This document shows, in pieces, positions 25,148-34,312 of a DNA stretch of 40,382 nt. Made by a program: the position numbers and the translations under genes. Under the pieces are notes generated by a model. It saw nothing but the letters and a program-made list of their open reading frames with translations. It was not told where the DNA came from and made no database searches. Positions within the stretch are counted from its first letter, which is position 1; the number at the start of each line of letters is the position of its first letter. The DNA is from Gammaproteobacteria bacterium (GTDB lineage Bacteria > Pseudomonadota > Gammaproteobacteria > Legionellales > Legionellaceae): contig JAUIBC010000004.1 in assembly GCA_030427555.1 (NCBI GenBank), positions 1 to 40,382 on the forward strand. Direction: 5' to 3'.

Positions 25148-26362
25148 ATGCTAAGAAAAATTATATACCAAATTAAAATATTAATTTTTATAAGTTGTGC
25201 TATAAATTCTCACTCCATCATTGCTGATTCTATTGAAAAATCTATTCTTAAAACACCTACGACTAATGAGTTGCCACCTACCATTATTCCGTCACCACCT
25301 AATGTAAACGCCAAAGCTTATATATTAATAGATGCAAAAACTGGCAAAGTAATTACCGAAAAAAACAGTGAAACACGCTTACCACCAGCAAGCCTAACTA
25401 AAGTAATGACTCTGTATGTAGTTTCAAAAGCTCTAGCAAGCAACCAAATTCATTTAGATGATTCTGTACGTATAAGCAAAAATGCTTGGAAAATTGGTGG
25501 CTCACGCATGTTTGTTAAAGAGGGACAAATGGTAAGTATCGAAGACTTACTAAAAGGAATAATTGTTGACTCTGGGAATGATGCTTGTGTAGCAGTTGCT
25601 GAACATTTAGGCGGCAGCGAACAAGGATTTAGCGAAATTATGAATAACCAAGCCCAAAGCCTTGGCATGCTTAACAGCCACTTCACAGACTCTACTGGAC
25701 TACCAAATAATGATTTATATAGCACGGCCAAAGATCTAGCTACTTTAAGCCAAGCTATTGTCAATGATTTTCCTCAATATTATCACTGGTACAAAGAGAA
25801 ATGGTTTACGTTCAATGGTATCCGTCAGCCTAATAGAAATCGTTTACTCTGGCGAGATAGTCAAGTAGATGGTATCAAAACCGGACATACAAACGATGCG
25901 GGATACTGCCTAATTTCATCTGCAAAACGTGGCGACATGCGCTTAATTGCTGTCGTACTAAACTCTCCAAGTGAAAGCACGCGCGCAGATGATAGCGAAA
26001 GACTTATAAATTATGGATTTAGGTTTTATGAAACTCGCCATCTATATAAAGCTAATCAACCAATTAGCAAAATTCGTCTATACAAAGGAAATAATAAATC
26101 TGTTAAAGTAGGACTTCTTAATGATCACTATATAACTATTCCAAGTGGTCAATATAAAAGTTTAGCTATATCTTCAAATACACCTGAATTTTTGGAGGCG
26201 CCAATCAAAAAAGGCCAAAAAGTTGGTGAACTAATAATTAAATTTGATGGTAAAATACTTGAAAAGAAATCTCTACATGCTCTGTCAGATGAAGAAACCG
26301 GAGGTTTTTACACAAGAGCTATTGGCGCAATGCAAATTATATTTGCACGCTGGTTTGGCTAA
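25148..26362 (+). CDS. dacA: D-alanyl-D-alanine carboxypeptidase (PBP5/6)
   Basis: Class C penicillin-binding protein that removes the terminal D-Ala from peptidoglycan pentapeptides. The chosen ATG gives a good signal peptide (MLRKIIYQIKILIFISCA...IIA) and 404 residues, with AGGT eight bases upstream. An ATG at 25121 is the alternative and the frame is open back to a TTG at 25085. Motifs: Ser82-x-x-Lys85 in PPASLTKVM, SGN in VDSGNDACVA, and KTG in DGIKTGHTN. The C-terminal PBP5 beta domain ends in an amphipathic membrane anchor (FYTRAIGAMQIIFARWFG). It heads dacA-ybeD-lipB, as in E. coli, with only three bases to ybeD. Confidence 0.95.
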   Translation: MLRKIIYQIKILIFISCAINSHSIIADSIEKSILKTPTTNELPPTIIPSPPNVNAKAYILIDAKTGKVITEKNSETRLPPASLTKVMTLYVVSKALASNQIHLDDSVRISKNAWKIGGSRMFVKEGQMVSIEDLLKGIIVDSGNDACVAVAEHLGGSEQGFSEIMNNQAQSLGMLNSHFTDSTGLPNNDLYSTAKDLATLSQAIVNDFPQYYHWYKEKWFTFNGIRQPNRNRLLWRDSQVDGIKTGHTNDAGYCLISSAKRGDMRLIAVVLNSPSESTRADDSERLINYGFRFYETRHLYKANQPISKIRLYKGNNKSVKVGLLNDHYITIPSGQYKSLAISSNTPEFLEAPIKKGQKVGELIIKFDGKILEKKSLHALSDEETGGFYTRAIGAMQIIFARWFG

Positions 26363-26365
26363 AAA

Positions 26366-26632
26366 ATGAATAAAGATATATCACTACTCGAATTTCCTTG
26401 CGACTTCACAATAAAAATAATTGGTAATAACTCTATTAATTTTGAAAAGGAAATTCGCAGTATTATAAATAAGCACTTTGCAAACGGCAAAGAAATAGTA
26501 ATTACTTGCAAGGAAAGTAAAAAAAATAATTATATTGCAATTACCGCAACTATTTTTGCAGAATCAAAAGAAAAACTAGATGCCCTATATTTAGAATTAA
26601 CTAAACATCCTGAAGCAAAAATGGTGCTCTAA
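26366..26632 (+). CDS. ybeD: YbeD-family (DUF493) protein
   Basis: An 88-residue member of the YbeD/DUF493 family, which has an ACT-like alpha/beta fold. Recognisable features are the opening [14 protein letters not shown] and the closing [18 protein letters not shown]. Its function is not firmly known; its conserved place between dacA and lipB suggests a link to lipoate or cell-wall metabolism. Its stop overlaps the lipB start by one base (TAATG), so the two are translationally coupled. Confidence 0.9.
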   Translation: MNKDISLLEFPCDFTIKIIGNNSINFEKEIRSIINKHFANGKEIVITCKESKKNNYIAITATIFAESKEKLDALYLELTKHPEAKMVL

Positions 26633-27234
26633 TGATAATACGTGAATTAGGTATCCAAGATTACCAAGAAACTTGGCATGCAATGCGCAAATTTACCCAA
26701 GAGAGGACACCAAACACCCCAGATGAACTATGGTTACTTGAACACAATCCGGTATATACTCAAGGACAAGCTGGAAAAGCAGAACACATATTAAACCCAG
26801 AAAACATCCCAATAGTTCAAACAGATCGCGGTGGACAAGTAACATATCATGGACCAGGGCAATTAGTTGGATATCTACTTATGGATATTTCCACAAAAAA
26901 AATAGGAGTAAGAACCCTAGTATGCACACTTGAACAAATTATTATAGACATGCTACAAGAATATAATATAGAAGCTACCAGAAAAGAAAAAGCTCCTGGA
27001 GTATATGTATCCACTAAAAAAATTGCATCTATTGGTTTAAGAATAAAAAATGGTTGCTCATATCACGGTGTTGCGATAAACGTCAATCCAGATTTAGAAC
27101 CATTCAAAGGCATCAATCCATGCGGTTATAAAAATCTAGAAATGACTAAAATAAGTAATTATTGCAATAATGTAACTGTTAACCAAGCACAACAACTATT
27201 CATTAAACATTTTAACAAGAATTTTATAAAATAA
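26632..27234 (+). CDS. lipB: Octanoyl-[ACP]:protein N-octanoyltransferase
   Basis: First enzyme of endogenous lipoate synthesis: moves octanoate from acyl carrier protein to lipoyl-domain lysines, after which LipA adds sulfur. Family motifs are [16 protein letters not shown] (66-81), Lys130 in [18 protein letters not shown] (142-152) and the catalytic Cys164 in GINPCGY. The length of 200 residues is normal. A clear client in this window is AceF (7424), with its single lipoyl domain. lipA, which follows in E. coli, is not here; an unrelated leftward gene comes next. Confidence 0.95.
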   Translation: MIIRELGIQDYQETWHAMRKFTQERTPNTPDELWLLEHNPVYTQGQAGKAEHILNPENIPIVQTDRGGQVTYHGPGQLVGYLLMDISTKKIGVRTLVCTLEQIIIDMLQEYNIEATRKEKAPGVYVSTKKIASIGLRIKNGCSYHGVAINVNPDLEPFKGINPCGYKNLEMTKISNYCNNVTVNQAQQLFIKHFNKNFIK

Positions 27235-27244
27235 ATTATATCTA

Positions 27245-28471
27245 CTATCGTTGTGCTACCATCCCTCTAATTTTAGAACCAATTGTCCGCGCCAAGTCTG
27301 CTATTAGATCTCTAATTTTAAATCTCAATGGTTTATACTCTTGAGTATTTAAACTTTGAGATTCATGGTTTATTTTATTAGAATATTTTTTATCATTATG
27401 CGGTCCTTTTTTAAGCAATGCTTTAAATGTTCCCTCGCAAACTGGAGCTGCATTCCTAGTTGCAAAGTACTTAAGTGGTGTTAACATGGCTATATCAAAA
27501 TTTAAGTTGGGACATAATGTTACCCATTCTGCAAAACATTTTTCATCCATTTCACTACGACCGTATCCTGATTTTGTATTGCCTAATTGACAATAAGCAA
27601 TTGACATCATAGCATTTGTAAGATCGGCTGCTCCTTCTGCCTTTTCATGATACCCTTCATAAAACATATAACTAGTTCCACAAAATAAAAGTGCTTTACT
27701 AGCCCCAAATACAAATCTAGAAGAATACTCAGGATTACCTCGTTCATTATAATGAATACGATCATAATCTTGTGATAACCGTCCTTGAGCAAAGTCTTGA
27801 TAAAACCAAATAAGTCTTCTTATAGCTATAGCCGTATTTAAATGTGTTTTTCTACCTTCTAAATAAGCTGGTGTTATAGCAAATTTCAATGCCACAAACA
27901 ATCTATCAACTGATAATTGGGTTAGTCCAAAGTTTGTTTGATAGTTTAAAGGAATAGGGCTATTTTGTGTTAGCTTAGCTATTTTACGCCATCTACTTAA
28001 ATCTGATTTTGTTTCGTATGTAGAATATGAGCGCCCTGTCATACTAGTCACATTTGTTGTATCGCCACTACTTTCTTTTAAAAGCATACCAAATACATGA
28101 GCCCAATGATGTAAATTTTCATCATCTAAATAAACCGATCTTTTGTTAGCCATATGCTGATAAAACATGAAATGCAAAAATATCATTTTTCGAAGTCGTG
28201 GATTAATAGCGTTACATTTTTCATCCTTTTCATGCCGCATAACTTTATCTATATGCTTAGAAAATTCTTCCATTTCTTCTCTACTTGGTACACCACTTAG
28301 ATCGGCAAGCCAACCATTATCTTGAGAATCTTCATCTTTTGACAAAGAAATATGATCGGCTAATGAAGGCAAAGCTTTTTCTTCACCATGCTTTTCCGCA
28401 GAAAAAGACATGTTATTCAGAAAAAGGCCAAAAATAATTACCATAAAAAATCTTGTGATCATTTTTTTCAT
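27245..28471 (-). CDS. Exported protein with possible lysozyme-like domain
   Basis: A 408-residue protein with a signal peptide (ITRFFMVIIFGLFLNNMSFSA/EKH). The family is not recognised by name. Residues about 120-190 hold HHWAHVFGMLLKESSGDTTNVTS and, 47 residues on, NFGLTQLS; a Glu in an ESSG context (Glu133) followed by a Gly-x-x-Gln strand is the pattern of lysozyme/SLT-type transglycosylases. Several cysteines occur in the second half (LFCGTS, AYCQLG, EKCFAEW, TLCPN, PVCEG). A cell-wall or host-directed hydrolase is possible, by inference. The start could instead be the fourth codon, which has a better-spaced GGATG upstream. Confidence 0.6.
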   Translation of the reverse strand: MKKMITRFFMVIIFGLFLNNMSFSAEKHGEEKALPSLADHISLSKDEDSQDNGWLADLSGVPSREEMEEFSKHIDKVMRHEKDEKCNAINPRLRKMIFLHFMFYQHMANKRSVYLDDENLHHWAHVFGMLLKESSGDTTNVTSMTGRSYSTYETKSDLSRWRKIAKLTQNSPIPLNYQTNFGLTQLSVDRLFVALKFAITPAYLEGRKTHLNTAIAIRRLIWFYQDFAQGRLSQDYDRIHYNERGNPEYSSRFVFGASKALLFCGTSYMFYEGYHEKAEGAADLTNAMMSIAYCQLGNTKSGYGRSEMDEKCFAEWVTLCPNLNFDIAMLTPLKYFATRNAAPVCEGTFKALLKKGPHNDKKYSNKINHESQSLNTQEYKPLRFKIRDLIADLARTIGSKIRGMVAQR

Positions 28472-28528
28472 CCATGATTTTAGATACTTTAAAATAGTAT
28501 AGGCTATATGATTCTTAGTCTTAAGCAG

Positions 28529-28567
28529 AAATTAGATCGTCTGAGCAAAAGATCAGCGATCTAATTT
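28529..28567. terminator. Hairpin after the small membrane protein gene
   Basis: AAATTAGATCG pairs with CGATCTAATTT (11 bp), with an inner CTGA/TCAG stem and an 8-base loop. It lies 10 bases past the stop at 28577. The better T-run is on the plus strand, so its efficiency on the leftward transcript is uncertain. Confidence 0.45.
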
Positions 28568-28576
28568 TTACACAAA

Positions 28577-28852
28577 CTATTTACTGGTTTTTGTGGTTTT
28601 TCTTGTTGTAGTGCTTTTAACAGAAGGAGAACTTTCATCATCACAACATTCAGAGCCACTCTCCTTGCAACAACACCATACATGTCTATGAAAACACATA
28701 AACATTCCTGTTAAAAACATACCAAATATACCTAAACCACTTAAAGTTAAAATTGTAAGTAAAGTTGCTAGAAGTAATAAAACTCCGCCAACAATTTCAC
28801 GGCGATGAGTTGATAAACACTCACGCATTTTACAACCATTCTTCTTAGTCAT
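28577..28852 (-). CDS. Small membrane protein with cysteine/histidine cluster
   Basis: A 91-residue protein of unknown function with a strong ribosome binding site (AGGGAGGATCAC before ATG), which supports that it is real. A basic N terminus (CLSTHRREIVGG) leads into one long or two short hydrophobic segments (VLLLLATLLTILTLSGLGIFGMFLTGMFM). A loop with CFHRHVWCCC and SECCDD follows, then a tail of Thr, Lys and Ser (KSTTTRKTTKTSK). The Cys/His cluster could bind metal or be lipid-modified. The gap 28853-29000 is AT-rich with no clear promoter pair. Confidence 0.6.
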   Translation of the reverse strand: MTKKNGCKMRECLSTHRREIVGGVLLLLATLLTILTLSGLGIFGMFLTGMFMCFHRHVWCCCKESGSECCDDESSPSVKSTTTRKTTKTSK

Positions 28853-29000
28853 GTGATCCTCCCTGAATCAATATTCATATATAACTATAGACCAATTTTA
28901 TAAAAAATAAAACAAATGATTAATAAATTTAATATATACAAAATAATTAAAAATACAATTTATTAGTTTGTCTTTTTTATAAAGAATTTGGATGACAGGC

Positions 29001-29852
29001 CTATATTTCTAAAACAACTTTTTGCTGCTGACTACCAATATTAGAAATTTCCAAAGAAATTGTATCATTTGGTTTTAAATAGTTATTTCCCCAAGTTTTA
29101 GCGCACCCAGGAGCAGACCCCATAGATATAATGTCTCCAGGAAATAAAGTGAAATAATTACTAACAAAAGAGACTACAGCTAAATCATTTAATATATAAT
29201 CGCCAGTATTAAAATTTTGTCGCAACTCACCATTAACCCATAACTTTATGTCTAGGTTGCTTGAATCAGGTACTTCATCGGAAGTTACTATATATGGACC
29301 TAAAGGAGCAGAGCCATCAAAACACTTTCCTTTGGTAAATTGAGTATCTTTAAGCTCAAATTGTAAATATCTATCAGATAAATCATTACAACATGTATAG
29401 CCAAAAATAAACTCTGCTGCTTTTTCAATCGGGATATATTTTCCTTGCTTACCAATAATAATGGCAAGCTCAGCTTCCCAATCTAATTTTTTCATTTTCT
29501 GGCCATATATAATAGGATCATTAGGGCCAGCAATAGAACTATTTGGTTTTAGAAATAAAATTGGCTCTGATTTCTTATCAACGGCGATACCAAGCTCGCG
29601 CGCATGCTCTATAGAATTAAAACCAACGAATATTAACTTTCCGGGACTACTAATTGGTGCCCCAATACGTGTGTCTTTAATTAATGGTAATTTATTTACT
29701 TCTAATGAACGTAAATCCTGCCATTTATTAACATCTGCAATAACAGAGCAGTTTATCTCATCAAGATAAGCAGATAAATCACGAATATTTAAAGACGCAT
29801 CTAAAATACCAGGCTTTTCATGTCCCTTAGCGCCAAACCTAAGTAACTTCAT
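29001..29852 (-). CDS. Fumarylacetoacetate hydrolase family protein
   Basis: Metal-dependent hydrolase or decarboxylase of the FAH superfamily, 283 residues. The N-terminal linking part is followed by the catalytic barrel with metal ligands in LDWEAELAIIIG (two Glu) and the Asp in GYTCCNDLSDR, then FTKGKCFDGSAPLGP and GDIISMGSAPGCA. The exact substrate (for example fumarylpyruvate, acylpyruvate or oxaloacetate) cannot be read from sequence. It is 14 bases after the small lysine-rich gene, with a poor ribosome binding site, so it may be translated in coupling with it. Confidence 0.88.
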   Translation of the reverse strand: MKLLRFGAKGHEKPGILDASLNIRDLSAYLDEINCSVIADVNKWQDLRSLEVNKLPLIKDTRIGAPISSPGKLIFVGFNSIEHARELGIAVDKKSEPILFLKPNSSIAGPNDPIIYGQKMKKLDWEAELAIIIGKQGKYIPIEKAAEFIFGYTCCNDLSDRYLQFELKDTQFTKGKCFDGSAPLGPYIVTSDEVPDSSNLDIKLWVNGELRQNFNTGDYILNDLAVVSFVSNYFTLFPGDIISMGSAPGCAKTWGNNYLKPNDTISLEISNIGSQQQKVVLEI

Positions 29853-29866
29853 TACTTACAATAAAC

Positions 29867-30106
29867 TCACTTAGTATCCTTATCACTACTTTTAGTCTGT
29901 GATCCAGATTTATCAGCGACACTAGATTTAGATTTTTTTGCAGAGGCGGACTTTGGTTCTTTAGTTTTCTCTATTTCTTCTGTAGGATGATTTGCCTTAT
30001 AATCGGCAATAATCTCTGTAACACTCTTCTTTACATCCTTAAACAATTTACCCGCCATTGCAGTTATCTCATTGATATCTGGAATTTTAGACTTTAAGTC
30101 TGACAT
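29867..30106 (-). CDS. Small lysine/serine-rich protein, function unknown
   Basis: The ATG at 30106 has AAGGAG seven bases upstream and gives 79 residues; the open frame from 30130 is not needed. An amphipathic N-terminal half (INEITAMAGKLFKDVKKSVTEIIADYKA) is followed by a low-complexity tail of Lys, Ser, Ala and Asp (SASAKKSKSSVADKSGSQTK). The tail resembles nucleic-acid-binding or disordered histone-like tails, but no family is recognised. It stands where purF follows cvpA in E. coli. The 114-base gap to cvpA (30107-30220) is AT-rich and holds the ribosome binding site. Confidence 0.6.
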   Translation of the reverse strand: MSDLKSKIPDINEITAMAGKLFKDVKKSVTEIIADYKANHPTEEIEKTKEPKSASAKKSKSSVADKSGSQTKSSDKDTK

Positions 30107-30220
30107 TTTATGCTCCTTGCAAAAATACATCTTTATTAAAAATTTGCCTTAATTTTAGCATAATTGATTATTTCTAGTTTTTCAAGGCTTATCTATTATT
30201 GTTTTTGTCTAGTACAAAGA

Positions 30221-30760
30221 TCATTGTGTTACAGTATCTTTTATTTGTTCATTATTTTCATTAGATTTATTAATATCTTTCACAAAATCTGGAGAAACAC
30301 TGTATAACCAATCTACCATAGGAGTAAATTTATCATATAAAATTGATTTTTTTGTTTGCTCTTCTGTAGGCATTAGATCTGTAACTTTAATCGCTAATAT
30401 TATTAATGAAACAATAAAAACACCGCGCACAAAACCAAACACCATGCCTAATAATCTATCGGTACCACTTAACCCAGTATTTTTTAAAATGAAACCCAAT
30501 AAAGCACTAAATAAACTTCCGGCAATTACAACAAGTAATAAAACAATTATGAATCCAGCCGCGTGACATGCGGCAGCATCACTAATATAATTTTTTAAAT
30601 AACTTCCAACACTATCAGCATAGACAATACCAAGCCAAATTGCCGCAATCCAAACACATAAAGCAACTAGTTCTTTTACAAATCCACGAATTAAACCAGT
30701 TAAAACCGATAAAGATAAAATACCTATTATTACTCCATCAATAATACCAAGATTTTCCAT
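30221..30760 (-). CDS. cvpA: CvpA family membrane protein
   Basis: Inner-membrane protein of the colicin V production family, 179 residues with four hydrophobic segments (GVIIGILSLSVLTGLIRGF, LVALCVWIAAIWLGIVYA, AGFIIVLLLVVIAGSLFSALLGF, GFVRGVFIVSLIILAI). The family motif LIRGFVKEL and the LSGTDRLLGMVFGFVRG stretch are typical. In other gammaproteobacteria CvpA supports envelope homeostasis. Its ATG is one base after the stop of the SPOR gene (TGATATG), so it belongs to the accD-folC-dedD-cvpA operon. Confidence 0.92.
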   Translation of the reverse strand: MENLGIIDGVIIGILSLSVLTGLIRGFVKELVALCVWIAAIWLGIVYADSVGSYLKNYISDAAACHAAGFIIVLLLVVIAGSLFSALLGFILKNTGLSGTDRLLGMVFGFVRGVFIVSLIILAIKVTDLMPTEEQTKKSILYDKFTPMVDWLYSVSPDFVKDINKSNENNEQIKDTVTQ

Positions 30761-30761
30761 A

Positions 30762-31379
30762 TCAACTCACCTCAGATTGAACAATAAATCCATTTAATTG
30801 CATAGTTGAAGCCAATTTCTTTTGCAAATCAACCGCCTCTACACGCTGGCTTACCTGACCAACAACAACTTGATATACTATTTTGCCATTTTTTCTCTTA
30901 ATAGTATTGTATGATGCATGGAAGCCATTGTTTTTTAACTTATCTATTAATGTATTAGCATTACTTTTTTGAGTAAAAGTTGCAACTTGAATTGAAAAAA
31001 TTTGTCCATTGGAATTGCTAGCAAGTTTAATCAAATTCTTATCTTTATTAAAATGCTTATTATTAATACTTGCAATATTAGAACCATCTAAATTAATCTT
31101 TTTTATTTCTAAAGGCTCAGCTTTAGCTATCAAAGCGTTTTTATGTACTTTAGTAACTTTAATTTTTGGAGCATTTACAACGTTAGCAGAATTAAATAAT
31201 TCTTTATCACTAACCGCCTCTACACTTGGTAAATTAGGCTTGTTTGGTAATTTTAAAGCTATTTTAATATTTTTTTCGAAATTATGATTAGATTTCTTTA
31301 GTGCTGCTGGTAAAAATATTATCATTAAAGAGGATATTACTAATATCCCTACTATTCTATGTTTAACACGCTCTGACAT
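30762..31379 (-). CDS. dedD: SPOR-domain cell-division protein, DedD type
   Basis: Single-pass inner-membrane protein: a short cytosolic N terminus, one membrane helix (IVGILVISSLMIIFLPAAL, about 9-27), a lysine/asparagine-rich periplasmic linker and a C-terminal SPOR domain (FSIQVATFTQKSNANTLIDKL...VVGQVSQRVEAVDLQKKL) that binds denuded glycans at the septum. It overlaps the upstream folC by 17 bases. The position folC-dedD-cvpA matches E. coli. Confidence 0.9.
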   Translation of the reverse strand: MSERVKHRIVGILVISSLMIIFLPAALKKSNHNFEKNIKIALKLPNKPNLPSVEAVSDKELFNSANVVNAPKIKVTKVHKNALIAKAEPLEIKKINLDGSNIASINNKHFNKDKNLIKLASNSNGQIFSIQVATFTQKSNANTLIDKLKNNGFHASYNTIKRKNGKIVYQVVVGQVSQRVEAVDLQKKLASTMQLNGFIVQSEVS

Positions 31380-32658
31380 AATTAATCTCTCTTGTAAATT
31401 TCTGCATAGATTCTCCTACTAATACAAAGGAGCCATAAATTATTACTAAATCGCCATCTACATAATTATTTGTAACAGCAGTATAAGCCGCATCAAAGTT
31501 TTTATAACAATGACAACTATCTAACTGCAATGCTTGATTAAAAGTATTTTGCAAAAGTTCAGAAGTTGCCGCTCGCCTACCTTGAAGCATAGTCGGATAC
31601 CAATTATCAACTATATTTAAAAGAGGAATTACCATACCAAGTAAATCCTTATCTGATAAACCACCAAAAATAGCATGGATTTTACCATTTATTTGCATAT
31701 TCTTAATAAAATCTATCAATGAAGATACAGCATGCGGATTATGCGCAACATCTAAAACAATTTTTAGGTTATTATGATAAATTATTTGCTGTCTTCCTAA
31801 AATATTAATATTACATATTCCATTATGTAAGCCTTGTAATGATATTGGCAAAATATCTTGTAAAAGATTAGTTGCAATAATCGCTGAAGCAGCTGCTTTA
31901 GGATTTATCTTTGGCATAGGTAAAATAAGATCAGCAAATCCTGCATGATGAATAACAAAATCACCATTCACACTTTTAAAGGTGTAATTTTCATGTAAAC
32001 GAACTAAGTCACATCCTAGTTCATTTGCATGTTTTTCGATAGTTATTGGACAAGAATCATCCGCAAATATACAACTTTTACCACCACGCATTATACCTGC
32101 TTTTTCAAATCCTATTGCTAATCTATCGTTTCCCAAATATTTTTGGTGATCTAATTCTATTGATGTAATAATAGTCAAGTCAGCATCGATAATATTGGTA
32201 GCATCTAAGCGACCACCCATTCCAACTTCTAAAACAATTAAATCAAGTTTATGCTTTTTAAAATAGCGCAAAGCACAAAGTAAAGAAGCCTCAAAATATG
32301 ATATTTCTATATCACCACGCAAATTATCAATTTCTAACATTATATCTGCTGCATCACCATCAGATATTTGCTTATTATTAATACATATACGTTCGTTAAA
32401 CTTTATAAGATGCGGCGAAGTGAAATGCCCAACGTTATATCCTCCTGCACAATACAAAGATGTTAATGCAGCAACAGTTGAACCCTTGCCATTAGTTCCA
32501 CCAACAGTAATAACTGGTATTGCGAGATTTAAAACGTCCATTCTACTTGCCACTTCACTTACATTCTCTAAACGTAAGTTAAATTTTACTGGTTGGATGC
32601 TTTCTAAATAAGTCAGCCAGTTTTGTAATCCCCAGGCTGATCTTATGTTATTAGTCAT
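31363..32658 (-). CDS. folC: Bifunctional dihydrofolate / folylpolyglutamate synthase
   Basis: Mur-ligase-family enzyme that adds glutamate to dihydropteroate and to folates. The P-loop GGTNGKGST is at 53-61, with FTSPHLIKFNERI just after and DVAHNPHAV in the C-terminal domain. The length of 431 residues is standard. It starts eight bases after accD and overlaps the SPOR gene; it is the second gene of the operon. Confidence 0.96.
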   Translation of the reverse strand: MTNNIRSAWGLQNWLTYLESIQPVKFNLRLENVSEVASRMDVLNLAIPVITVGGTNGKGSTVAALTSLYCAGGYNVGHFTSPHLIKFNERICINNKQISDGDAADIMLEIDNLRGDIEISYFEASLLCALRYFKKHKLDLIVLEVGMGGRLDATNIIDADLTIITSIELDHQKYLGNDRLAIGFEKAGIMRGGKSCIFADDSCPITIEKHANELGCDLVRLHENYTFKSVNGDFVIHHAGFADLILPMPKINPKAAASAIIATNLLQDILPISLQGLHNGICNINILGRQQIIYHNNLKIVLDVAHNPHAVSSLIDFIKNMQINGKIHAIFGGLSDKDLLGMVIPLLNIVDNWYPTMLQGRRAATSELLQNTFNQALQLDSCHCYKNFDAAYTAVTNNYVDGDLVIIYGSFVLVGESMQKFTREINYVRAC

Positions 32659-32666
32659 GTCTGTGC

Positions 32667-33527
32667 CTACTGGATAGTTCTATGTTGAAGCTTAGCAACA
32701 AGTTCTGCAACAGTATCTCGCATTAAATGCCTGTCTACTATCATATCTATATGCCCATGCTCAAGCAAGAACTCACTACGCTGAAAACCTTCTGGTAATT
32801 TTTGACGGACGGTTTGCTCAATAACTCTTGGTCCGGCAAAACCTATCAAAGCATTAGGTTCGGCAATAATAATATCTCCAAGACTTGCAAAACTTGCAGA
32901 AACACCGCCCATAGTCGGATCAGTTAATACAACAATAAATGGCAACCCTTTTTCACTTAATTTAGCTAACGCCGCGGAAGTTTTTGCCATTTGCATTAAA
33001 GAGAATAAACCTTCTTGCATACGCGCTCCGCCACTTGCCGTAAAACAAATATAACTACAATTCTCAGCAATAGCTGCATCAACTCCTAATACAAACTTTT
33101 CACCAACAGTAGCCCCCATTGAGCCGCCCATAAAATTGAATTCAAAAGCACTAACAACAACAGGCTGATTATGCAACGAACCCTTTACTACAACAATTGC
33201 TTCTTTTTCATTTGTGTGTTTTTGAGCTTGCGAGATTCTATCTTTATACTTTTTAGAATCACGAAATTTCAACCGATCCACCGGCTCTAAGTTGGCACCA
33301 ATTTCTGTTATTATATCATCATCAAGAAAATGCTTTAAACGATCTCTTGCTGACAAGCGATGATGATGTTTACACTTATTACATACCAATAAATTTTTCT
33401 CAAGTTCTAATCTATATAGAACTTCACCACAACCTTTACATTTAATCCATAAACCTTCAGGCACTCCCTTCTTTTGTGCAGTATCGGTTCGAACTTTGGA
33501 AGGTAATAATTTCTGCAGCCAACTCAT
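32667..33527 (-). CDS. accD: Acetyl-CoA carboxylase carboxyltransferase subunit beta
   Basis: Forms with AccA the carboxyltransferase that makes malonyl-CoA for fatty acid synthesis. The N-terminal zinc ribbon has Cys30, Cys33, Cys49 and Cys52 (IKCKGCG, LVCNKCK). The crotonase-fold part has [25 protein letters not shown] and [15 protein letters not shown]. At 286 residues it is slightly shorter than E. coli AccD (304) at the C terminus. The ribosome binding site is weak (GAGTG). It heads accD-folC-dedD-cvpA. Confidence 0.97.
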   Translation of the reverse strand: MSWLQKLLPSKVRTDTAQKKGVPEGLWIKCKGCGEVLYRLELEKNLLVCNKCKHHHRLSARDRLKHFLDDDIITEIGANLEPVDRLKFRDSKKYKDRISQAQKHTNEKEAIVVVKGSLHNQPVVVSAFEFNFMGGSMGATVGEKFVLGVDAAIAENCSYICFTASGGARMQEGLFSLMQMAKTSAALAKLSEKGLPFIVVLTDPTMGGVSASFASLGDIIIAEPNALIGFAGPRVIEQTVRQKLPEGFQRSEFLLEHGHIDMIVDRHLMRDTVAELVAKLQHRTIQ

Positions 33528-33611
33528 AAATAATCACTCACATCATTAACAATATGCTAAATATTATACCCTATTTTACTATTTATTCGAAATTTTTTAT
33601 AAAAAACTATC

Positions 33612-34307
33612 TTAAATATCGCTAAAATGAGATGCAAACAATAAACCAACTTCGTATAAAACTACTATCGGCAAGGCTAACATTACTTGAGAAAATACAT
33701 CAGGCGGGGTAAATATCATACCTATGATAAAAGCAATAACTATAAAATGGGGACGATAATACTTCATTGTAGATAAACTTAATACTCTAGTTCTAATTAA
33801 CATAACTAAGATTAAAGGCAACTGAAAACATAAACCGAAAACTAACAGCATTCTAAAAATAAAATCTATTGTATAATTGATATCTGGCATCAATGTTACC
33901 ATATCTGGAGTTGCGCTAATAAGAAATTTAAATATCATCGGTAAAACTAAAAAATAACTAAATAACACACCTAGACTAAACAAAAATCCACTGCAAACAA
34001 CTACTCGTTTAACATTATATAATTCTTTTTGATGTAAAGCCGGATAAATAAAACGCCATATTTGATATAAAAAAAAAGGAATTACAGCAAGCAATGAAAA
34101 ATTAAAAGCAAGATTAAGATGTGCAAATATTGGCCCTGTAACCGTGGTTGCAATTAAAGATTTATTAACTGGCAAAGTTAACAATAAAGGACGAACAATA
34201 AAATTAAATAAATACGTTGCTAAATAAAAAAATACTCCAAAAAAAAAGCTAAATACTAATAAAACATGTAACGCTCTACGCCGTATTTCAATAAAATATT
34301 CTATCAT
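33612..34307 (-). CDS. tatC: Sec-independent protein translocase TatC
   Basis: Receptor subunit of the twin-arginine translocase, with six membrane segments in 231 residues. Conserved features are IEIRRRALHVLL at the N terminus, YQIWRFIYPALHQKE after the second helix, and the terminal FTPPDVFSQVMLALPIVVLYEVG. The N terminus is shorter than in E. coli (258 residues), beginning almost at the HLxELRxR element, whose first residues differ. tatA and tatB are not beside it. It follows the OlsB-like gene after five bases, and accD begins 84 bases later. Confidence 0.94.
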   Translation of the reverse strand: MIEYFIEIRRRALHVLLVFSFFFGVFFYLATYLFNFIVRPLLLTLPVNKSLIATTVTGPIFAHLNLAFNFSLLAVIPFFLYQIWRFIYPALHQKELYNVKRVVVCSGFLFSLGVLFSYFLVLPMIFKFLISATPDMVTLMPDINYTIDFIFRMLLVFGLCFQLPLILVMLIRTRVLSLSTMKYYRPHFIVIAFIIGMIFTPPDVFSQVMLALPIVVLYEVGLLFASHFSDI

Positions 34308-34312
34308 TTATT

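Noticed and set aside
28577-28852. A toxin of a type I or II toxin-antitoxin pair
   Set aside because: No partner gene or antisense RNA signal is visible, and the long Cys-rich soluble tail is not typical of small membrane toxins.
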